A stretch of DNA of 64,000 nt from Cereibacter johrii (lineage in GTDB: Bacteria; Pseudomonadota; Alphaproteobacteria; Rhodobacterales; Rhodobacteraceae): assembly GCF_001720585.1 (NCBI RefSeq), contig NZ_MABH01000163.1, forward strand, positions 1-64,000, written 5' to 3'. The notes beneath the pieces are model-generated. The model did not search any database. It saw only the letters and a list, made by a program, of their open reading frames with translations, and was not told the origin of the DNA. The first letter of the stretch is position 1. Every line of letters begins with the position of its first letter. Both the position numbers and the translations under genes were made by a program. This document shows positions 1-11,429 of this stretch, one piece after another.

Positions 1-55
1 GTCCCGGCTCTCCCGCCGGCGCGCCTGCGCGCCCCTCGCCACAAGGATCCCCGCC

Positions 56-844
56 ATGCCCCGCGCAGCCCTCGCCACAGCCTTCGCCGCGGTCGCGGCC
101 CTCTTCGGGCCGGGGCCGTCCGTCCCTGCCGTCGAGGCACCCGAGACGGTGACGATCCCCGCGGGGCCCTTCTTGCACCGGACCTCGGCCGAAGTCCGCA
201 TCGGCACGCGGCGCATCGATCCTCCGGTGGAGCTTCTGGCGCTCGGCGCCTTCGCGATCATGACCCATCAGGTGACGCAGGAGGACTATGCGCGTTGCGT
301 GGCGGACGGAGACTGCCTGCCCGCCGCGACAGAGCCCGGCCGCCTCCTGCCCCAGACCGGGCTCAACTGGTCGGACGGCGCCGCCTATGCCGCCTGGCTC
401 TCGGAGGCAACGGGGCAGGCCTGGCGCCTGCCCACCGACGCCGAGTGGCTGCGGGCCGCGGCCGAGCGCGGCTTCGACGGCGCGCTCGGGGCGGAGGCGG
501 ACGATCCGTCGAAGCGCTGGCTCGCGAGCTACCGCGCCGAGGTCTCGCGCCGCGGCGAGGCCGATCTCGTGCCCCATCCGCAGGGCCACTTCGGGCAGAA
601 CAGCCTCGGGATCTGGGACATGGCCGGCAATGTCTGGGAATGGACGGAGAGCTGCGACGAGAAGCGCGCCTCCTCGCCCGAGGGCCGGCTCCTCTCCTCC
701 GAGCGGTTCTGCGGCGTGCGCGTGGCGCAGGGCAAGCACCGCGCCTTCCTCGTGGATTTCGTGCGCGATGCCCGCTCGGGCGGCTGCGCGGCGGGCATTC
801 CGCCCGATTTCCTCGGCCTCAGGCTGGTCCAAGACCTGCCGTGA
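56..844 (+). CDS. Formylglycine-generating-enzyme (SUMF1/NirV)-fold protein, exported
   Basis: 262 residues. Residues 1 to about 26 are hydrophobic and Ala-rich and look like a signal peptide, so the protein probably acts in the periplasm. The body has the FGE-sulfatase fold signatures: a THQVT-type strand near 72-76, WRLPTDAEW near 122-130, the hallmark GIWDMAGNVWEW near 184-195 and a C-terminal LGLRL near 254. Cys residues occur late (RFCGV, GGCAAG), but I cannot tell whether they match the catalytic Cys pair of true FGE. Family members include sulfatase activators, EgtB/PvdO-like iron enzymes and NirV, which sits beside nirK in some denitrifying Rhodobacter. No upstream gene is visible in the first 55 bases, so NirV stays a guess. 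A purine-rich AAGGAT lies about 10 bases before the ATG. Confidence 0.8.
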   Translation: MPRAALATAFAAVAALFGPGPSVPAVEAPETVTIPAGPFLHRTSAEVRIGTRRIDPPVELLALGAFAIMTHQVTQEDYARCVADGDCLPAATEPGRLLPQTGLNWSDGAAYAAWLSEATGQAWRLPTDAEWLRAAAERGFDGALGAEADDPSKRWLASYRAEVSRRGEADLVPHPQGHFGQNSLGIWDMAGNVWEWTESCDEKRASSPEGRLLSSERFCGVRVAQGKHRAFLVDFVRDARSGGCAAGIPPDFLGLRLVQDLP

Positions 845-1430
845 CCCGCCGAGGACCGGCGCCCGAAGCTCCGGCGGAATGCCAGGCGCGTCCCCTTCCG
901 CAGGGAAAAGTCCCGGCCGAGGGCGCAAGCATCTCGATTGTCCTTCCCGGCTGGAGGTTCCGCTGACGGATCCTGTCTGCGCCCGGCCGCCCCGCGCCGC
1001 GTTGCGGTCGGTCAACCGCGGCCGCGACCTGCCCGCGCAGACAGAAACGCCGTGGCATCCCTGCGTCCGACGCAGCCCCGCGCCACGACAAGGGCCGCCC
1101 GCCTCTCCGCTCCTTCGGCCGGTCCCGTCGCGGCCCGAGGCCCTCCTCACGCCCGCGCGGCACCTGCCGAGGCCATCCTCCCTGCAATCCACCAGCCGGC
1201 CCTGCCGGTGCCCATGCCGGCCCCTGCCCTCTCTGCCCGCCCGCGAGGACACGGTGCCCGGGGCTTCACACGCAGGCGCCGGATGCCGATCCCCGATCTG
1301 AAGGCAATGCGGGCCTCGGCACCCCGTCGGTCTGCGAGGCTCCGGCAAAGCGCAGCCCCCGGAGCGAAAAGCGCCATGTGCGGTCAATTTCGCACTTTCC
1401 TTTTGCGCCCTGCTCCGTAATATCCGCGCC
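845..1430. other. Gene-free GC-rich spacer upstream of the leu leader
   Basis: About 590 bases between the FGE-like gene and the leucine leader. Open frames on both strands here have Arg/Pro/Ala-rich composition, lack Shine-Dalgarno sequences and match no family I recognise, so I treat them as high-GC artefacts. The last 40 bases hold the predicted leu promoter. I see no tRNA or recognisable ncRNA. Confidence 0.6.
1395..1423 (+). promoter_or_regulatory. Predicted promoter of the leu leader/leuA transcript
   Basis: A TAATAT -10 hexamer lies at 1418-1423, with CTTTCC at 1395-1400 after a 17-base spacer. The -35 resembles the CTTG-type boxes common in alphaproteobacteria. The A of the leader ATG at 1431 falls seven bases past the -10, where transcription would be expected to start. 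Inferred from sequence only. Confidence 0.5.
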
Positions 1431-1520
1431 ATGACACGGGACCGCACCATCGCGATCAGCTCCGCCTCGCCCCTCCGGGCTGTGGCTGCCCGTGCGCTTC
1501 TTCTCCTTAGCTGCCTCTGA
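1431..1520 (+). CDS. leuL: Leucine-rich leader peptide (leu attenuator), 29 aa
   Basis: An ATG-to-TGA frame of 29 codons contains four consecutive leucine codons (CTT CTT CTC CTT) followed by Ser, Cys and a last Leu just before the stop. This is the classic arrangement of an amino-acid-responsive attenuator: ribosome stalling at the Leu run under leucine starvation would change folding of the following RNA. It lies 74 bases before leuA, whose product makes the leucine precursor. There is no Shine-Dalgarno sequence, and the predicted transcription start coincides with the ATG, so it may be translated leaderless. A hairpin (1528-1536 with 1556-1564) follows. The peptide needs no function beyond being translated. 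Confidence 0.7.
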   Translation: MTRDRTIAISSASPLRAVAARALLLLSCL

Positions 1521-1527
1521 GCGTGCC

Positions 1528-1564
1528 CTTGGGCGCGACCGCTCGGAGGTGACCAGCGCCCGGG
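1528..1564 (+). promoter_or_regulatory. Attenuator-type hairpin between leader peptide and leuA
   Basis: CTTGGGCGC at 1528-1536 can pair with GCGCCCGGG at 1556-1564 (nine pairs, two of them G-U) around a 19-base loop containing a free GGAGGTGA. It begins eight bases after the leader stop. No U-run follows, so termination, if any, would be Rho-dependent or the stem may act by masking translation signals. Confidence 0.45.
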
Positions 1565-1594
1565 ACCGAAGCTGAGGACAACGAGAGAATTCAC

Positions 1595-3184
<1,590 letters not shown>

Positions 3185-3232
3185 ACGAGGCGCGCCGTCG
3201 GAGCGCAGGGCTCCGCCACCTCCCATCGGATC

Positions 3233-3253
3233 GGGCCGCCCCACGGGCGGCCC
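3233..3253 (+). terminator. Hairpin terminator after leuA
   Basis: GGGCCGCCC and GGGCGGCCC form a perfect nine-pair stem with a CAC loop, 49 bases after the leuA stop. The following GTCTCATT is only weakly U-rich. Also lies between convergent genes. Confidence 0.55.
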
Positions 3254-3337
3254 GTCTCATTCCGGCCTGCCGCCGCGCGCGGGATTGCCCCCCCGGGCCA
3301 CGGCCTCGGGACAGGGCCGGCGACGCTCGGAAGAGGG

Positions 3338-4294
3338 TCAGAGGATCGGCAGCCGCCGCGCGGCGAGCACCACCGGCACCGCAAGAAGCGACGCGAGGCA
3401 GAGCCCGATCAGCGTGCGCAGCGTATCGCCCATCTCGACATCGTAGGTGAAATGCAGCACCGCGATATGGACGAGATAGAGCGCGGTGGCGAACTGGCCG
3501 AAGTCGCGGCTCCGGCCCATCAGGCGGCGGTTCTTCACGGTCAGGAACAGGGCCGGGCAGACCAGCGCCAGAGAGGCGAAGATCTCGAACACCGGATCCT
3601 CCCGGTTCCAGACCATGTTCGCCCCCCATTCGGCCAGCAGAAGCGCCGAGGCCGCGGCGAGCACCGCCGGAGTGCCGAAGCGCGCGAGCCTTTCCTCGTG
3701 CCGCGCGATGAGCACGCCCGCCACGAGGAACGGAAAGCCCATGAACAGGAAGTTCCGGTAGCTCTGGACCCGGTTCAGCAGATCGTCGAGCGGCGGCTCG
3801 AAGAGGTGGAAATTGCCCGCATACTGGATGCCCACGCCACAGGCGAAGGCCAGAAGCGCGATCCCGGCCAGCACCCGCTCGCCCAAAGGCCTCAGCGCCG
3901 CCACGAGGAGCCCCGCGAGGAGCAGCGCCAGCAGATACCACAGGTGGTAGTAGCCGAAGACCAGCACCTCGCGTCCGAAGGCCGGCACCTTCAGGGCACC
4001 GGGCAGCCAGAGCGGCGCATAGAGCGCCATCCAGATCCCGTAGAGCAGCGCCCCCCGCCGCGCCCAGACCCGGAGCCCGCGGTCGAGCTGCCTCTCGAGA
4101 TAATAGCCGTTGATGACGAGGAAGGTCGGCACGGCGATCCGGAACAGGCAGTTGGTGAAGAAGTCCGAGGCCATGGGATGCAGGTCGCGCAGGAAGCCCG
4201 CGTGCAGCCCCACGACCATCACGGCCATCACGATCTTGAGAGCGTCGAGCGACAGGTTCCGCAGCGGCGGGCTCAAGGCGGCGGAGGGGGACAA
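3338..4294 (-). CDS. Membrane acyltransferase, acyltransferase-3/OatA-like family
   Basis: 318 residues with about ten hydrophobic segments, typical of acyltransferase-3 enzymes that O-acetylate surface polysaccharides or peptidoglycan at the inner membrane. The N-terminus shows family features: LSLDALKIVMAVMVVGLHAG near 14-33, where the His is the usual catalytic candidate, and PTFLVINGYYLE near 56-67. The start is a TTG placed six bases after AGGAAG. An ATG slightly upstream is in another frame. The gene is convergent with leuA and divergent from mreB. The substrate cannot be read from sequence. Confidence 0.75.
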   Translation of the reverse strand: MSPSAALSPPLRNLSLDALKIVMAVMVVGLHAGFLRDLHPMASDFFTNCLFRIAVPTFLVINGYYLERQLDRGLRVWARRGALLYGIWMALYAPLWLPGALKVPAFGREVLVFGYYHLWYLLALLLAGLLVAALRPLGERVLAGIALLAFACGVGIQYAGNFHLFEPPLDDLLNRVQSYRNFLFMGFPFLVAGVLIARHEERLARFGTPAVLAAASALLLAEWGANMVWNREDPVFEIFASLALVCPALFLTVKNRRLMGRSRDFGQFATALYLVHIAVLHFTYDVEMGDTLRTLIGLCLASLLAVPVVLAARRLPIL

Positions 4295-5680
<1,386 letters not shown>

Positions 5681-5713
5681 CGGCCCCGCCGCCGGCTCTG
5701 AGAGGGAGCGCCC

Positions 5714-6616
5714 TTGGCCCGAGACCGGATCAGACCGGAGGATTTCACCCGTCCGCTGCGCCGTATCCTCGTCGGCGGGCTGGTCCTGCTGCTGCTCGGG
5801 ATCTTCCTGATCTGGCGGATCGACAGCCCGCGCGTCGAGCAGTTCCGCGCGGCGCTGATCGACCGTGTGGTGCCCTCGTTCGAATGGCTCATGACGCCCA
5901 TGACCAAGGTTGCGGGCATGGTCGAGAACTTTCAGTCCTACACGCGGATCTACGAGCAGAATCAGGAGCTGCGCCGGGAACTTCAGCAGATGAAGGCCTG
6001 GAAGGAAGCCGCGCTCCAGCTCGAGCAGAAGAACGCACGGCTGCTGGACCTGAACCAGGTGCGGCTCGATCCGAAGCTCACCCATGTGACGGGCGTCGTG
6101 CTGGCCGACTCGGGCTCGCCCTTCCGTCAGTCGGTCCTGTTGAACGTGGGCGCGCGCGACGGCATCCGCGACGGCTGGGCCACGATGGACGGGATCGGCC
6201 TCGTCGGCCGGATCTCGGGCGTGGGCCGCACCACGAGCCGGGTGATCCTGCTCACCGACACGAGCAGCCGCATCCCCGTGACGGTGCAGCCCTCGGGCCA
6301 GCGCGCCCTGTTGACAGGTGACAACTCGCCCTCCCCGCCGCTCGAGTTCCTCGACAAGCCCGACCTCGTGCGGCCGGGCGACCGGGTGGTGACCTCGGGC
6401 GACGGCGGCGTGTTCCCGGCAGACCTCCTTGTTGGACAGGTGGCGCAGGGGCCGGATCGCCGTCTCCGGGTGCGGCTTGCGGCCGACTACGGGCGGCTCG
6501 AGTTCCTGCGCGTGCTGCGCAGCCACGAGCTCGAACCGATCAGCGATCCGGGCAAGCTCGTGGCCGAGCCCCCCGCCCCGCCCGCCCCCGCCGCGGTGGA
6601 GGGTGCCGATGGCTGA
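5714..6616 (+). CDS. mreC: Rod-shape protein MreC
   Basis: 300 residues. A bitopic protein linking MreB to periplasmic wall enzymes. A short basic cytoplasmic tail is followed by one membrane helix near 20-40, a coiled-coil near 70-115 (rich in Gln/Glu/Leu heptads) and the double beta-barrel MreC domain to about residue 275, ending in a Pro/Ala tail. The start is TTG with GAGGGAGCG just upstream. It lies 33 bases after mreB and its stop overlaps mreD by eight bases, so the two are probably translationally coupled. Confidence 0.93.
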   Translation: MARDRIRPEDFTRPLRRILVGGLVLLLLGIFLIWRIDSPRVEQFRAALIDRVVPSFEWLMTPMTKVAGMVENFQSYTRIYEQNQELRRELQQMKAWKEAALQLEQKNARLLDLNQVRLDPKLTHVTGVVLADSGSPFRQSVLLNVGARDGIRDGWATMDGIGLVGRISGVGRTTSRVILLTDTSSRIPVTVQPSGQRALLTGDNSPSPPLEFLDKPDLVRPGDRVVTSGDGGVFPADLLVGQVAQGPDRRLRVRLAADYGRLEFLRVLRSHELEPISDPGKLVAEPPAPPAPAAVEGADG

Positions 6617-7148
6617 GGGCGTGCGCCGCCGCGTCTGGCTTTATCCCACGGCCTTCGTGGCCATCGCGGCCTTCCTCGTGATGCTGCGCCTGCTGCCGCT
6701 CGGCCTGCGCGCCGGGGCCTGGCCGGGCCCGGACCTGCTGCTCTGCCTTATCCTCGCCTGGGTGATCCGGCGGCCCGACTACCTGCCCGCGCCGCTTCTG
6801 GCGGTGGTGCTCCTGCTCGAGGATCTCCTCCTCATGCGCCCGCCGGGGCTCTGGGCCGCGCTGGTGCTGGTGGCCACCGAGTTCCTCCGCTCGCGCGCAG
6901 CGCTCACGCGCGAGCTGAGCTTTCCGGTCGAATGGCTGCTCGTCTCGGGCGTCATGCTCGCCCTGCGCTTCGGAGAACGGACCATCGCGGCGCTGGCGCT
7001 CCTGCCGCAGCCCGCGCTCGGCGAGCATCTGTTGCAGACCGCGATGACGATCCTCTGCTATCCTCTGATCGTCGGCTGCTGCTGGCTGCTTCTGGACCTG
7101 CGCAAGCCCGCGACGGGAGAACTCGACGCATTCGGGAGACGCATGTGA
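6609..7148 (+). CDS. mreD: Rod-shape protein MreD
   Basis: 179 residues and highly hydrophobic, with about five membrane segments as expected of MreD, the polytopic partner of MreC in the elongasome. I chose the ATG at 6609 because it gives the usual family length and overlaps the mreC stop by eight bases. The longer frame upstream is inside mreC. Its stop overlaps the GTG start of mrdA. Confidence 0.88.
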   Translation: MAEGVRRRVWLYPTAFVAIAAFLVMLRLLPLGLRAGAWPGPDLLLCLILAWVIRRPDYLPAPLLAVVLLLEDLLLMRPPGLWAALVLVATEFLRSRAALTRELSFPVEWLLVSGVMLALRFGERTIAALALLPQPALGEHLLQTAMTILCYPLIVGCCWLLLDLRKPATGELDAFGRRM

Positions 7149-9091
7149 GACGATCCGCCCGCGATTCCGAGGACAGCGCCCGCAAGGTAAACCGCCGCGC
7201 CCTCTTTCTGGGCGGCGCCATGACGGCCATGTTCGCCGTGCTCGGCGCGCGGATGCGCTATCTTCAGGTGGACCAGGCCGACGAGTTCAAGCTGCTGGCC
7301 GAGGAGAACCGGATCAACATCCGGCTGATCCCGCCCACGCGCGGCCAGATCTTCGACCGCAACGGCCGCCTGATCGCGGGCAACGAGCAGAATTACCGCG
7401 TCGTCATCACGCGCGAGGATGCGGGCGACGTCGAGGCCGTGCTGCGCCGGCTGGCCGACGTGATCCCGCTGACCGAGCCCGACATCGAGCGCGTCATGAC
7501 CGAGGCCAGGCGCCACAGCCCCTTCGTGCCGATCATCGTGGCCGACCGGATGGCCTGGGACGATCTCTCCAAGGTGGCGATCAACGCGCCCTCGCTGCCC
7601 GGCGTCACGCCCGAGGTGGTCCTGAGCCGCGCCTATCCGCTCGACACCGACTTCGCCCATGTGGTGGGCTATGTGGGCCCGGTGAGCGAGAACGACCTCG
7701 CCAAGATCGAGGATCCGGATCCGCTGCTGAAGATCCCCGAGTTCCAGATCGGCAAGATCGGCGTCGAGACCTGGATGGAGGACACGCTGCGCGGCAAGGC
7801 CGGCACCAAGCGGATCGAGGTGAATGCCTACGGCCGCATGATGCGCGAGATCGACCGGGTCGAGGGCGATGCGGGCGACGACATCCGCCTGACGATCGAT
7901 GCCGAGATCCAGGATTTCGTGCAGGCCCGCCTCGGCGCCGAGAGCGCGGCGGCGGTGGCCATCGACGTGATCACGGGCGATATCCTCGCGATCTGCTCGT
8001 CGCCCTCGTTCGATCCGAACCTCTTCGTGCGCGGGATCTCGTTCAAGGATTACGCGGCGCTGACCGAAAACGACCACCGGCCGCTCGCCAACAAGGCGGT
8101 GCAGGGCGCCTATCCGCCGGGATCGACCTTCAAGATGGTCACGGCCCTCGCGGCCCTCGAAGCGGGCGTGATCACCCCCGAGACCGCGGTCTATTGCCCG
8201 GGCCACTACGAGACCGGCGGGCGGCGCTTCCACTGCTGGAAGCGCGGCGGTCACGGCATGGTGTCGCTCTCGCGCTCGCTGTCGGAAAGCTGCGACGTCT
8301 ATTACTACGACATCGCCCAGCGGGTCGGCATCGACAAGATCGCCGAGATGGGCCGCAGGCTCGGTCTCGGGATGCGCCACGACCTGCCCATGTCGGCCAT
8401 CACCGAAGGCATCATGCCGGACAAGGCCTGGAAGCGGCAGCGCTACGAGCAGGACTGGCGGATCGGCGACACGATCAACGCCTCGATCGGGCAGGGCTAT
8501 GTGCTGGCCTCGCCCCTGCAGCTCGCGGTGATGACGGCGCGGGTGGCGAGCGGGCGGGCGGTGCAGCCGCGCCTCGTGCGCTCGGTGGGCGATACCGAGC
8601 TGCCGGTGCCCGAGGCGCCGCCGCTCGGCGTCGACGGCTCGCTGCTTCGATCCGTCCGTCAGGGCATGTATGCCGTCATCAACGAGCGGCGCGGCACCGG
8701 CCACACGAACCGGATCGTCGATCCGGCGCTGGTGATGGCGGGCAAGTCCGGCACGAGCCAGGTGCGCAACATCTCGGCCGCCGAGCGGGCGCGCGGTGTC
8801 ATCTCGAACGACCAGCTGCCGTGGAACCGGCGCGACCATGCGCTCTTCGTGGGTTTTGCCCCCTTCGATGCGCCGCGCGTGGCGGTGGCTGTCGTGGTGG
8901 AACATGGCGGCGGCGGCTCGTCCGTCGCGGGCCCGATCGTGCGCGACGTGATCCTGCGCTGCCTGACGCCGGGGCCCCTGCCCCCGCTTTCGGCCTATCC
9001 CGAGAGCCAGCGGGCGCGGATGGAGACGCTGCTCACGAGCCTGCCGCTGCGCAAGATCGAACCCGAAGTCACCGCCCGCTCGCGGGCCTGA
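7145..9091 (+). CDS. mrdA: Penicillin-binding protein 2, elongation-specific transpeptidase
   Basis: 648 residues, normal for PBP2. It is an inner-membrane DD-transpeptidase that crosslinks lateral-wall peptidoglycan with RodA. A basic tail and one membrane anchor near residues 17-38 precede the dimerisation domain (RGQIFDRNGRLIAGNE near 69-84). The transpeptidase domain has the catalytic STFK near 327-330, an S-C-D triad (SESCDVYYYD) where the SxN motif is expected, and KSGTS near 534-538. The GTG at 7145 overlaps the mreD stop in a GTGA junction and gives the proper N-terminus. Longer upstream readings lie inside mreD. Confidence 0.96.
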   Translation: MRRSARDSEDSARKVNRRALFLGGAMTAMFAVLGARMRYLQVDQADEFKLLAEENRINIRLIPPTRGQIFDRNGRLIAGNEQNYRVVITREDAGDVEAVLRRLADVIPLTEPDIERVMTEARRHSPFVPIIVADRMAWDDLSKVAINAPSLPGVTPEVVLSRAYPLDTDFAHVVGYVGPVSENDLAKIEDPDPLLKIPEFQIGKIGVETWMEDTLRGKAGTKRIEVNAYGRMMREIDRVEGDAGDDIRLTIDAEIQDFVQARLGAESAAAVAIDVITGDILAICSSPSFDPNLFVRGISFKDYAALTENDHRPLANKAVQGAYPPGSTFKMVTALAALEAGVITPETAVYCPGHYETGGRRFHCWKRGGHGMVSLSRSLSESCDVYYYDIAQRVGIDKIAEMGRRLGLGMRHDLPMSAITEGIMPDKAWKRQRYEQDWRIGDTINASIGQGYVLASPLQLAVMTARVASGRAVQPRLVRSVGDTELPVPEAPPLGVDGSLLRSVRQGMYAVINERRGTGHTNRIVDPALVMAGKSGTSQVRNISAAERARGVISNDQLPWNRRDHALFVGFAPFDAPRVAVAVVVEHGGGGSSVAGPIVRDVILRCLTPGPLPPLSAYPESQRARMETLLTSLPLRKIEPEVTARSRA

Positions 9092-9098
9092 GGCTGCC

Positions 9099-10238
9099 AT
9101 GAGCTTTCTCGAATATCGCGTGAAGACCGCGCCCACGGGCCTTGCCAAGGTGCTCCACATCAACTGGGCGCTGGTGCTGCTGGTCACGGCCACGGCCTCG
9201 GTCGGCTGGCTCATGCTGACCTCGGTCGCGGGCGGCGACATCGACACCTGGGCCGGGCCGCAGATGAAGCGCTTTGCCGTGGGCCTCGTGCTGATGTTCA
9301 GCGTGGCCTTCGTGCCGATCTGGTTCTGGCGCAACATGGCGGGGCTGGCCTATATCGTGTCGCTGGCGCTTCTCGTGGTGGTGGAGTTCTTCGGCACCGT
9401 GGGCATGGGGGCGCAGCGCTGGATCGCGCTCGGGCCGATCGTGCTGCAGCCGTCGGAAATGGCCAAGGTCACGCTGGTGATGATGCTTGCGGCCTATTAC
9501 GACTGGCTCGACCCGAAGAAGGTCTCGCGCCCGCTCTGGGTGCTGCTGCCGGTGCTCATCATCCTCGTGCCGACCGCCCTCGTCGTGATCCAGCCGAACC
9601 TCGGGACGGCCCTGCTTCTGCTGATGGTGGGGGCGGCGGTCATGTTCCTCGCGGGCGTGAGCCTGTGGTATTTCGGCGTGGTGGCCGCGATGGGCGTGGG
9701 CGCGATCTTCTCGGTCTTCTCGCTGCGGGGCACGCCCTGGCAGTTCCTGCACGACTACCAGTATCGCCGGATCGACACGTTCTTCGACCCCACCGCCGAC
9801 CCGCTCGGGGCGGGCTACAACATCATCCAGGCCAAGATCGCGCTCGGCTCGGGCGGCTGGGCGGGCAAGGGCTTCATGCAGGGCACCCAGAGCCGGCTGA
9901 ACTTCCTGCCCGAGAAGCATACGGACTTCATCTTCAACACGCTGGCCGAGGAATTCGGCTTCGTGGGCGCCGCCTCGCTTCTGGTGCTCTATGCGCTGGT
10001 CATCGCCTTCTGCGTGGCCTCGGCGATGCAGAACCGCGACCGGTTCTCCTCGCTCCTGATCCTCGGGATCGCCGCGAACTTCTTCTTCTATCTCGCGGTG
10101 AACCTGTCGATGGTGATGGGCATGGCCCCCGTCGTGGGCGTGCCGCTGCCGCTGGTGAGCTACGGCGGTTCGGCCATGCTGGTGCTGATGGTGGCCTTCG
10201 GCCTCGTGCAGAGCGCGCATGTCCACCGGCTGAGGTGA
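9099..10238 (+). CDS. rodA: Peptidoglycan glycosyltransferase RodA (SEDS family)
   Basis: 379 residues with about ten membrane helices. SEDS glycosyltransferase that polymerises lipid II together with PBP2. Characteristic features are GAQRWIALGPIVLQPSE near 105-121, a YQYRRIDTFFDPTADPLGAGYN stretch near 219 and the C-terminal PLVSYGGSAML near 352-362. It starts eight bases after mrdA and is the last gene of the mre operon. Two GC-rich palindromes follow. Confidence 0.96.
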   Translation: MSFLEYRVKTAPTGLAKVLHINWALVLLVTATASVGWLMLTSVAGGDIDTWAGPQMKRFAVGLVLMFSVAFVPIWFWRNMAGLAYIVSLALLVVVEFFGTVGMGAQRWIALGPIVLQPSEMAKVTLVMMLAAYYDWLDPKKVSRPLWVLLPVLIILVPTALVVIQPNLGTALLLLMVGAAVMFLAGVSLWYFGVVAAMGVGAIFSVFSLRGTPWQFLHDYQYRRIDTFFDPTADPLGAGYNIIQAKIALGSGGWAGKGFMQGTQSRLNFLPEKHTDFIFNTLAEEFGFVGAASLLVLYALVIAFCVASAMQNRDRFSSLLILGIAANFFFYLAVNLSMVMGMAPVVGVPLPLVSYGGSAMLVLMVAFGLVQSAHVHRLR

Positions 10239-10293
10239 TCTCGCGCACGGGCTGGCGGGCGTCATCGCCCGTCAGGCCGTGGTGCCTTCGCAT

Positions 10294-10342
10294 GGCCCCG
10301 CCGGGGAGCGTCGCCTTCCCCGAAGGCCGGCCCCGCCGGGGA
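10294..10342. terminator. Pair of repeated GC-rich palindromes between convergent rodA and rpiR-type gene
   Basis: The 14-base sequence GGCCCCGCCGGGGA occurs twice, at 10294-10307 and 10329-10342. Each copy contains CCCCG-C-CGGGG, a short perfect dyad. Between convergent genes they probably help end transcription from both sides, although no U-run is present. Confidence 0.35.
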
Positions 10343-10403
10343 ACCTGCGCCGCCCGGGGCGCTGATCCATCCTGCGGCGGGCGCGGCGTCGCCGGGCGGG
10401 ATC

Positions 10404-11270
10404 CTATCGGTGGCGGCGGAAGACCCGGGTGCGGGCGTAGAGATCCTCGAGCCGCTTCATCCGCTCTTCCGTCTGCTCCCAGGTCAGGCTCTGCACCGCC
10501 GAGATCAGGCTCTCGACCAGCACCAGCATGGCGACCGTCGAGTCCCAGGCCGAAGGCACCTCGATCTGGCAGGAGAAGGTGTGGCGCGCATGGACCGCCG
10601 CGGGCGAGATCCAGCGGTCGGTCATCAGCACCACCTCGACCCCCTGCTCGACCGCCATCTCGGCCACCTGCAGCACCATGTTCTCGTAGCGGCGGATGTC
10701 GAAGAGCAGCAGGATGTCGCCTCGCCCCATGTCGAGCAGCGCCGGCGGCCAGGTGCTCGACATGTCGGACATGAGCGTGACCTCGGGGCGGGTCACCTTC
10801 ATCAGCGTGGTGAAATAATCGGCGAGCGCGTGGGTGATGCGGCCGCCCAAGACGAAGATCCGCCGCTCGGGATCGGCGAGGAGGCGGGCGGCCGCGTCGA
10901 ATTCGGCATGGTCGATCTGGCTCAGCGTCGCCTGAAGGTTGGCCACCACCGCATCGGCGAACCGGTTGAGGATGTGGGTGTCGGGCACCCCGCCGGCCCA
11001 GCGGTCGTGCTTGGCCAGGGGCGAGAGGAGCATCGCCTCGACCTCGCCGCGCAGCCCCGACTGAAAGTCGGGATAGCCCTTGAACCCCAGCTTCTGCACG
11101 AGACGCACCACGGTGGGCGTCGAGACGTCGGCGGCCTTGGCGAGCGCGGTGATCGAGCCCAGCGCCGCCACCGGATACTGCCGCAGGATATGCGTGGCGA
11201 GCTGACGCTCGGCCCGGGTCATGTCGGGCAGCGCCGACCGCATGAGTTCCTCGATGCTGGACAGACCCAT
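10404..11270 (-). CDS. RpiR/MurR-family transcriptional regulator (HTH plus SIS domain)
   Basis: 288 residues. The N-terminal 75 residues form the HTH_6 DNA-binding domain of RpiR regulators (ADVSTPTVVRLVQKLGFKGY near 48-67). Residues from about 125 onward form a SIS sugar-phosphate-type effector domain (IFVLGGRITHALADYF). Such proteins usually repress or activate an adjacent catabolic operon in response to its substrate or a phosphorylated derivative. It is divergent from the amidohydrolase/TRAP operon across a 159-base gap containing a dyad, so it is the likely regulator of that operon. The effector need not be a sugar. Confidence 0.87.
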   Translation of the reverse strand: MGLSSIEELMRSALPDMTRAERQLATHILRQYPVAALGSITALAKAADVSTPTVVRLVQKLGFKGYPDFQSGLRGEVEAMLLSPLAKHDRWAGGVPDTHILNRFADAVVANLQATLSQIDHAEFDAAARLLADPERRIFVLGGRITHALADYFTTLMKVTRPEVTLMSDMSSTWPPALLDMGRGDILLLFDIRRYENMVLQVAEMAVEQGVEVVLMTDRWISPAAVHARHTFSCQIEVPSAWDSTVAMLVLVESLISAVQSLTWEQTEERMKRLEDLYARTRVFRRHR

Positions 11271-11358
11271 CCCGTCTCCTCACGTCCGCCGCTTGCGCGG
11301 GCATTGCGCGGCGGAATCCGCCTCCGCCGCAGTAAACATCTTAACAGCTTCGGTTGCG

Positions 11359-11371
11359 AAGAAAAATTCTT
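11359..11371. promoter_or_regulatory. Candidate operator dyad between RpiR-type gene and catabolic operon
   Basis: AAGAA-AAA-TTCTT is a perfect five-base dyad with a three-base centre in an otherwise GC-rich gap. It overlaps a plus-strand TTGACA (11370-11375). On the minus strand, TTTTTC inside the dyad lies 17 bases before TAAGAT, a plausible -35/-10 pair for the regulator gene. This is where an autoregulating RpiR protein would be expected to bind. Confidence 0.4.
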
Positions 11372-11429
11372 GACAGACCGGAGCCTCGCGGTGGAGCCTT
11401 TGTGGCAACAGGGAATGAATCGGACAATA

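Noticed and set aside
938-1420. Several 70-330-codon frames on both strands before leuA
   Set aside because: No ribosome sites, extreme Arg/Pro composition, mutual overlap, and they run into the leu promoter.
7058-9337. A 759-codon minus-strand frame opposite mrdA
   Set aside because: Antisense shadow of the PBP2 gene; no recognisable domain.
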